From Candidatus Gastranaerophilales bacterium (GTDB taxonomy: Bacteria; Cyanobacteriota; Vampirovibrionia; Gastranaerophilales; Gastranaerophilaceae): a stretch of DNA of 64,000 nucleotides. The stretch lies in contig CALUQG010000002.1 in NCBI GenBank assembly GCA_944322855.1, positions 1-64,000 of the forward strand. Reading direction: 5' to 3'. Below are positions 59,269 to 64,000 of the stretch, one piece after another; within the stretch, counting starts at the first letter, position 1; each line of letters starts with the position of its first letter. The translations under genes were made by a program, and so were the position numbers. The notes below the pieces were generated by a model. It was not told the origin of the DNA. It saw nothing but the letters and a program-made list of their open reading frames with translations, and did not search any database.

Positions 59269-59425
59269 TTTGACCTGCGACTATCCTTAAAAATACCTTC
59301 CGATATAATTCTAATTTAAAAATAAAAAACTGTAAAATAATTATAAACTTTTGTAATTGTTTAATAAAATTTTGGCAATATTAAATATTCAACTCTATTT
59401 ATGATTATGAAGGAAAGGTTTATGT

Positions 59426-61456
59426 ATGAAAATATCGTTTAATAATATAAATTTGAAACCAAAATTTAATAACCATAAAAAAGCTTCTTCAAATGTACCG
59501 GAAGCATTTTTGCACCAAAAACTGGCAAAAGTAAAAACCGGGGCTATTGTTGGATTATTTTTACTTCCTACTCTTGGTATAGTAAAAAATTGTTCGACTA
59601 ATAATGATCCGAATGAAATTGTGATAGTAGACCAGCCTGCAGACACAACTTATCGTGAAAAATATATTGATACAGAAGCAAGAACATTTTATACAGTAAA
59701 AAAAGGTGATTCACCTGCAAAAATAGCAAAAAAATTCGGTGTTTCAACAAGAAGACTTCTGTTTGAAAACGGATTAAAAGCAACAGACTTTATTCATCCT
59801 GATGATAAACTTCTTATTCCTGAGTCTTATAAGGTAAAAAATATAAAAAATCTTGAAGATGTTTCAAAAATGTCCGGTTTGGGAATGGACTATTTGAATT
59901 TCTTGTCTGAAATAGAAGAAATTCATCACTCTGTTTATGATGATAGAAATGGCAACGAAACAATCGGAATTGGTCATTTGATTAAACCTCAAGAAAGAGC
60001 TGAATATAAAGACAAAACTCTTACGGATAAAGAAGTTTTTACTTTGCTTGCTCAAGATATAGTTGATATCGAAGCTGATTTGAAAACTGTTATAAACGAA
60101 AAAGCATATAATAATCTTCCGGTGCATCTAAAAGAATCTGTTTTTGATTTGGCATTTAATAAAGGAGTAGGTGCAATAAGAGACAATAAATCTTTGCTAA
60201 AGGCATTGAATGAAGAAGACTATGCTGCTGCAGTTGCCAATTTAACACAGGATTACTCAGTTGTAACAAATGCCGCAGGAGAAAAAATCCGTAAACCAGC
60301 AGCCGGTTTGTCAAAACGCCGTATATACAATATTGCAAACGCTTCTGAAATTTTTAAAAACGGCATGCCTGATGTAGTGGCAGATTCAGTAAATGCTGTA
60401 TATAATAGAGGCCTAAATTACCTTGAAGCTGAAAAAAATAGAGGTGAAATAGCTCAAGATACTTATGAAAATGTGGTGAAAGAATACAAAAATCTTGCTT
60501 ATGAATGGACAGATGGACGAATTGGTGAAGAGAGTGCTAATTCTTTTAAACTGAAACAGGATAAAAAACAAGTTGAAGCGCATAAAACACAGACCTCTTC
60601 AAGTAAAACATCAATTGCTAACGGCAAATCTGTTTATGTAAACGGACAAAAAACAAAATGGAATGTTAATACACTATATGCTGATTGGGAGAAAACCGCT
60701 AAAAACAAACTGCGTTATGTAAAACGTCCTCTTCCTGAAATTGATAAGAACGGTAATATTACAGCATACGTAAAAACCTGCAATCCGACCGGTAAAGGAA
60801 GTCTGTCAGGACATACAATTATTGTAAATCCGGGTCATGGCGGAGCAATGAATTGTGTAAGAAATGGTGAGCCAAATGTAAATTTTGATCCCGGCACAAG
60901 TAATGCTGTTATGAGTAAAAAAAATCCCAATGTTGAAACAAATACATTTATTGGCAATGGCGGAAAATCTCTTGAAGAATGGGTAGTAAATCAGAGAATA
61001 GCAGATGAACTTGTGAAAAAAATTAATAAAGAAGGCGGAAAAGTTATCTATGTACAGGGTTCTGTATACAGCGCAATGAAGGAGATAAGAAGCATCCAAA
61101 AACAAAACAAAATAGATATGATAGTAAGTCTTCACAGTAATTCCAGCGGCGGAAAAAGAGGTATTTATGTAATCGCAAATAACCGTGGCGGTATTGATAA
61201 AAAAGATAAAGAACTTGCTTCTGTAATTGTTGATAAACTTAATGAGCACAGCTGGTTTAGAGGAATTACACATTCAAAAGCACAGTCTCTAGGTGTCTTG
61301 TCAGCAAGCTCTACTCAATCATCTCCTGTTCCTGGAGTACTAATAGAAACCGGTGATTTAAAAAACAAAGATGATGTAGCAAATCTGAATTCAAGAAATT
61401 TTAAAAATCTTTTAATAGACGGCATTTTGGAAAGTATTGAAGAATATTTACCATAA
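59426..61456 (+). CDS. Peptidoglycan hydrolase with LysM, T4-lysozyme-like (GH24) and amidase_3 domains
   Basis: A membrane-anchor helix at about 39-54 is followed by a LysM domain (about 88-132, FYTVKKGDSPAKIAKKFGVS). Residues about 155-320 form a phage-type GH24 lysozyme in which Glu164, Asp173 and Thr179 align with Glu11, Asp20 and Thr26 of T4 lysozyme (HSVYDDRNGNETIGIGH). After a Ser/Thr linker, residues about 460-676 form an N-acetylmuramoyl-L-alanine amidase with zinc ligands His471, Glu518 and His570 and catalytic Glu641. The protein thus cuts both glycan and peptide bonds. AAGGAAAGG precedes the ATG. No phage genes surround it. Confidence 0.9.
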   Translation: MKISFNNINLKPKFNNHKKASSNVPEAFLHQKLAKVKTGAIVGLFLLPTLGIVKNCSTNNDPNEIVIVDQPADTTYREKYIDTEARTFYTVKKGDSPAKIAKKFGVSTRRLLFENGLKATDFIHPDDKLLIPESYKVKNIKNLEDVSKMSGLGMDYLNFLSEIEEIHHSVYDDRNGNETIGIGHLIKPQERAEYKDKTLTDKEVFTLLAQDIVDIEADLKTVINEKAYNNLPVHLKESVFDLAFNKGVGAIRDNKSLLKALNEEDYAAAVANLTQDYSVVTNAAGEKIRKPAAGLSKRRIYNIANASEIFKNGMPDVVADSVNAVYNRGLNYLEAEKNRGEIAQDTYENVVKEYKNLAYEWTDGRIGEESANSFKLKQDKKQVEAHKTQTSSSKTSIANGKSVYVNGQKTKWNVNTLYADWEKTAKNKLRYVKRPLPEIDKNGNITAYVKTCNPTGKGSLSGHTIIVNPGHGGAMNCVRNGEPNVNFDPGTSNAVMSKKNPNVETNTFIGNGGKSLEEWVVNQRIADELVKKINKEGGKVIYVQGSVYSAMKEIRSIQKQNKIDMIVSLHSNSSGGKRGIYVIANNRGGIDKKDKELASVIVDKLNEHSWFRGITHSKAQSLGVLSASSTQSSPVPGVLIETGDLKNKDDVANLNSRNFKNLLIDGILESIEEYLP

Positions 61457-61852
61457 TTTATATGAAATGTTATATCCAATTTCAAAATAAAACATAGCTA
61501 GCAGGATGTTGTAAATCTTTGATTTACCACATACTACTAGTTGATAGATTATGTTTTTCGGAGACACTTCATGTCTGACAATCACAAACCAGCTTTCACT
61601 CTTCAGTATGACAGCGAGATAGGGTGTTGAGCTGTTAATGTATTTATTTTTATTGCTATGGTTATTCTTTTTCTTATTATTTTGAATTTTGCTATATAAA
61701 AAAACAGACACATATTTGTTTTTTTATTTTATTTGTGAAAAAATATTAAGAACACAGCCGTTACATAGCATTTTTTTCTATGTTTAAACTTCATGCAAAT
61801 GTGAATGAATGGATGTGTATTGAAATAATAGTTGGAAAGTTGTCATAAATAA
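61457..61852. other. Gene-free gap of about 400 bases with two hairpins
   Basis: No credible protein is encoded. Two small hairpins are visible: GTAAATC-TTT-GATTTAC (61511-61527) and AGACA-CTTCA-TGTCT (61562-61576). Sequence after them (GACAATCACAAACC, TATGACAGCGAGATAGGG) is less AT-rich than the surroundings and may belong to an interspersed repeat. The last 150 bases are AT-rich and probably hold the promoter of the next gene. No terminator with a T run follows the amidase gene. Confidence 0.45.
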
Positions 61853-62437
61853 ATGAGCGCAGCAAATCTAAACCCAATACTAAAACAGATTGCGAAAGGT
61901 GCATTCAAGTTGGGGAATCATAACGACCCGTTGAATGTTGTTCTTGCTATAGCTCTTTTTAAGGGTATAAACAGACCTTTGTTTACAATGATGGACAAAG
62001 AATCTGATCCACAGGTGAAAAAATATGCAGCTTTTCGAGAAGGACTTACGGAAGTTATTGCAGCAATAACTTATGTTGCAACAAACAAAATATTGGTGAA
62101 TCCTCTAGCCAAATATCTGACTAAAAAAACAGGAGGCTCTTTTGGTAAAATAACAAACGGATTAGAGTTTTTGTGTGTTTGTTTGAGTGCTGCACTGCTT
62201 ATTCCTCTTGCCTGTAATCTTGTTTTAAACCCTGTAATGAATGGTGTTAAAAAGCTGACAGGAAAGAAAAAATCTTCTGTGAACAAACTTGATATAAAAG
62301 AAAATGAAGTATCAAATATAGCAGTACCGGCACAAATTAGTACCCACAAAGCACCTGTAGGGCCTAATAGCCTTTTACAAGTATTACAAAACAAATATAC
62401 CCCCTATAATGGCGGAAATATGAAAGTGGGGGTGTAG
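61853..62437 (+). CDS. Uncharacterised membrane protein, tandem paralogue A
   Basis: I do not recognise a named family. The first half contains IALFKGINRPLFTMMDKESDPQVKKYAAFREGLTEVIAAITYVATNKIL, and a hydrophobic span follows (FLCVCLSAALLIPLACNLVLNPVMNGV, about 105-130). The pattern RP-x-F-T-x-x-D...K-x-x-A-x-x-E recurs in the next gene, so the two are paralogues. The C-terminal tail is polar. The gene after it begins on the base after its stop. There is no good ribosome binding site at its own ATG. Confidence 0.7.
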   Translation: MSAANLNPILKQIAKGAFKLGNHNDPLNVVLAIALFKGINRPLFTMMDKESDPQVKKYAAFREGLTEVIAAITYVATNKILVNPLAKYLTKKTGGSFGKITNGLEFLCVCLSAALLIPLACNLVLNPVMNGVKKLTGKKKSSVNKLDIKENEVSNIAVPAQISTHKAPVGPNSLLQVLQNKYTPYNGGNMKVGV

Positions 62438-63187
62438 ATGATTACTAACGGTTTTGTACATTTAATTTCTAAAAACGGTTTCCAAAACCTTATACAAAAT
62501 ACAACTGCACAGGTTTCAATAGAAACCGGCTTAAAAGCAGTTGGCAGACCAGCTTTTACGCTGGCTGATACACATGTAGACAAAGAAACAAGAAAATTCT
62601 CTGCTGTCAAAGAGCTTTTGTATCAGCTGCTTTGCCTTGGAATATATCTCGCTGTTATTCCTTTCACATTTAAAAAAGGCGGTTTTGCTCTGTTTAAAAA
62701 AATCTGTGCTAAAGTCAACCAACATCCTGAATTTCTGGAGTCTATTACAAAAACAAAAGAGTTGCCGGGTGTAAAACATTGTGCTATAGACATGTTCAAA
62801 AATGAAAAAGGTTTGATTGCAATACACAAACTGAGTCACTTGAGTCCTCAAAAACGTCAGGATAGTTCAAATACACTTGCTGTTAAATTACTAAAAACTA
62901 TTGAAAAAAATACAGACTGGAATAAGGTTCCAAACCAGGATAAGGATTCATTCATGCAGAAAGTTTTGAATGAAGAACAGAAAAGTGAATTTTTCAGACA
63001 GTTTTATATGGGGAAAGGCGGAATAGAAATGAGTTCTATTGCCGGATCTGTTGTTGGTTTAACAATTCTTGCTCCTGAACTCAGCCACCTTATATTGCAT
63101 CCTATTATGAAGTTTATTGGAATGGATGCACCGTCTCATTCTGATAAAGTAAAAAAAGAAGCAAATATTTTAGACAAACAAGCGTAG
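62438..63187 (+). CDS. Uncharacterised membrane protein, tandem paralogue B
   Basis: The protein shares with paralogue A the segment VGRPAFTLADTHVDKETRKFSAVKELLYQLLCLGIYLAVIPF and a C-terminal hydrophobic span (SIAGSVVGLTILAPELSHLILHPIMKFIG). The middle 100 residues (VNQHPEFLESITKTKELPG to EFFRQFYMGKGG) are an insert absent from A. The start follows directly on the stop of A and has GGGGGTG inside the end of A as ribosome binding site, so translation is coupled. Function is unknown; both look like small lineage-specific envelope proteins. Confidence 0.7.
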   Translation: MITNGFVHLISKNGFQNLIQNTTAQVSIETGLKAVGRPAFTLADTHVDKETRKFSAVKELLYQLLCLGIYLAVIPFTFKKGGFALFKKICAKVNQHPEFLESITKTKELPGVKHCAIDMFKNEKGLIAIHKLSHLSPQKRQDSSNTLAVKLLKTIEKNTDWNKVPNQDKDSFMQKVLNEEQKSEFFRQFYMGKGGIEMSSIAGSVVGLTILAPELSHLILHPIMKFIGMDAPSHSDKVKKEANILDKQA

Positions 63188-63252
63188 ATTTAATTTGTTA
63201 ATTTTTCTTGAGTTTTGTGCTATCCTTTATAGATAAAAGGTGGATTTTAAAT

Positions 63253-63978
63253 ATGAAAATTATTGCAAAAAATCTTGTAAAAATATACGGAGACAGAACA
63301 GTTGTAAATGACATCAGCTTTGAAGTAAACAAAGGTGAAGTCGTAGGGCTTTTAGGTCCAAACGGTGCAGGTAAAACTACCACATTTTATATGGTAGTCG
63401 GACTTGTAAAAGCCAACGGCGGTAAGGTATATCTTGACGATAAAGATTTGACAGATGTGCCGATGAATATTAGAGCCAAAGAAGGTATCGGCTATTTGCC
63501 GCAGGAAGCTTCTATTTTTAGAAAACTTTCTGTTGAAGATAACATTAAACTTGTTCTTCAAATGAATGAAAAACTAAATGAAGACGAGAAAAAACAAAAA
63601 TTAGAAGATTTGTTAAATGAATTCGGTATGTGGGAAAAACGCAAATTCTCAGCAATATCATTGTCCGGAGGTGAAAGAAGAAGAGTAGAGCTTGCAAGAG
63701 CTCTTGCTGCAAGTCCGGAATTTATTCTTCTTGATGAACCTTTTACAGGTATTGACCCTATTGCAATCGGTGAAATTAAAGATAACATAAGAAAATTGTC
63801 AGAAGAAAAGGGGCTCGGGGTTTTAATTACTGACCACAATCCGAAAGCTACACTTTCGATTACCGATAGAGCATATGTTATTTTTGACGGTAAAATAAAA
63901 ATTCAGGGTAACAGTGTTGATGTTGCAAATGACCCTGTAGCAAAACAATTCTATCTTGGAAAGGATTTTACACTCTAG
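63253..63978 (+). CDS. lptB: Lipopolysaccharide export ABC transporter ATPase LptB
   Basis: LptB powers extraction of lipopolysaccharide from the inner membrane together with LptF/LptG. The 241-residue ABC ATPase has GPNGAGKTTTFYMVVGLVKANGG (Walker A), the Q-loop YLPQEASIFRKLSVEDNI typical of the LptB subgroup, signature SLSGGERRRVELARAL, Walker B FILLDEPFTGIDPIA and H-loop ITDHNPKATLSI. I start at MKIIAKN, with AAAGGTGG upstream; the frame extends 45 bases further upstream without support. It implies an LPS-bearing outer membrane. Confidence 0.93.
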   Translation: MKIIAKNLVKIYGDRTVVNDISFEVNKGEVVGLLGPNGAGKTTTFYMVVGLVKANGGKVYLDDKDLTDVPMNIRAKEGIGYLPQEASIFRKLSVEDNIKLVLQMNEKLNEDEKKQKLEDLLNEFGMWEKRKFSAISLSGGERRRVELARALAASPEFILLDEPFTGIDPIAIGEIKDNIRKLSEEKGLGVLITDHNPKATLSITDRAYVIFDGKIKIQGNSVDVANDPVAKQFYLGKDFTL

Positions 63979-63979
63979 G

Positions 63980-64000
63980 ATGAAAATTGATTTTGGCAAA
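63980..64000 (+). CDS. Start of the gene after lptB, cut by the window edge
   Basis: An ATG one base after the lptB stop opens a frame reading MKIDFGK to the end of the window. The overlap-like spacing suggests a co-transcribed gene, plausibly another envelope transport component, but nothing more can be said. Confidence 0.35.

Noticed and set aside
59426-61456. Prophage endolysin
   Set aside because: The GH24 domain is phage-type, but no other phage gene is present and the gene has anchor, LysM and amidase parts typical of a cellular hydrolase.
61448-61711. 87-codon minus-strand frame after the amidase gene
   Set aside because: No ribosome binding site, low-complexity Lys/Asn start, and it spans hairpins of the intergenic gap.

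Overview
The window is AT-rich bacterial chromosome, densely packed, with many short intergenic gaps and ATGA/TAATG overlaps. The gene content points to a Gram-negative, non-photosynthetic relative of Cyanobacteria of the Melainabacteria/Vampirovibrionia type (Gastranaerophilales-like). This placement is inferred from combination, not from a marker tree. The supporting genes are a DUF512 radical SAM protein best known from Cyanobacteria, an S-layer-homology protein, envelope genes (lptB, glycosyltransferase family 9), pilin-like proteins with the FTLAE signature, a short flagellin, a long NusB, and several small proteins I cannot assign to any family. No photosynthesis gene, prophage, IS transposase or CRISPR array is visible.

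Layout. 1-1239: two minus-strand tRNA-Leu genes (GAG, cut by the window edge; CAG, complete) embedded in short hairpin repeats that duplicate pieces of the tRNA genes themselves. 1240-8861: Hsp20, a GT-C type membrane glycosyltransferase, a LOG-family nucleotidase, a 1024-residue FtsH-like protein whose ATPase modules look dead while its zinc protease looks intact, then padR and the DUF512 radical SAM gene. 8965-16032: dut, serB, hom and thrC (serine/threonine metabolism), an orphan DNA methyltransferase, a spermidine-synthase-like protein, rsmA and ispE. 16145-23187: small uncharacterised proteins, an SDR reductase, glycosyltransferase 9, a cation exchanger, nrnA and a BrkB membrane protein. 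23287-31148: SLH protein, gpmI, two small proteins behind near-identical terminators, the two subunits of a corrinoid iron-sulfur protein (acsD-acsC) with mazG, and a CoA-dehydratase-activase-related protein. 31197-42805: dnaE, mscS, rsfS, leuS, a phosphate transporter with its PhoU-like partner, dgt and leuC. 43005-47894: an EF-hand/LysM-like protein, a cysteine-rich secreted protein, two tandem GNAT-like paralogues and a flagellin. 48068-52235: a division and wall cluster murC-murB-ddl-ftsQ. 56817-52313 (minus strand): wecG/tagA-type transferase, ftsE, ftsX, an HDOD protein and two pilin-like genes in one tight run. 56931-64000: nusB, ftsY, an alternative sigma factor, a LysM-lysozyme-amidase fusion, two tandem membrane-protein paralogues and lptB.

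Functional themes are envelope growth and remodelling (murC/B, ddl, ftsQ, ftsEX, the amidase fusion, lptB, SLH, glycosyltransferases), translation (tRNAs, leuS, rsmA, rsfS, nusB, ftsY) and nucleotide sanitation (dut, mazG, dgt, nrnA). The items most deserving a second look are the catalytically split FtsH-like protease, the isolated corrinoid protein operon without CO dehydrogenase/acetyl-CoA synthase genes, the tRNA-Leu-end duplications, and a recurring pattern of -10 boxes 5-7 bases ahead of start codons that lack a ribosome binding site, which suggests leaderless mRNAs.
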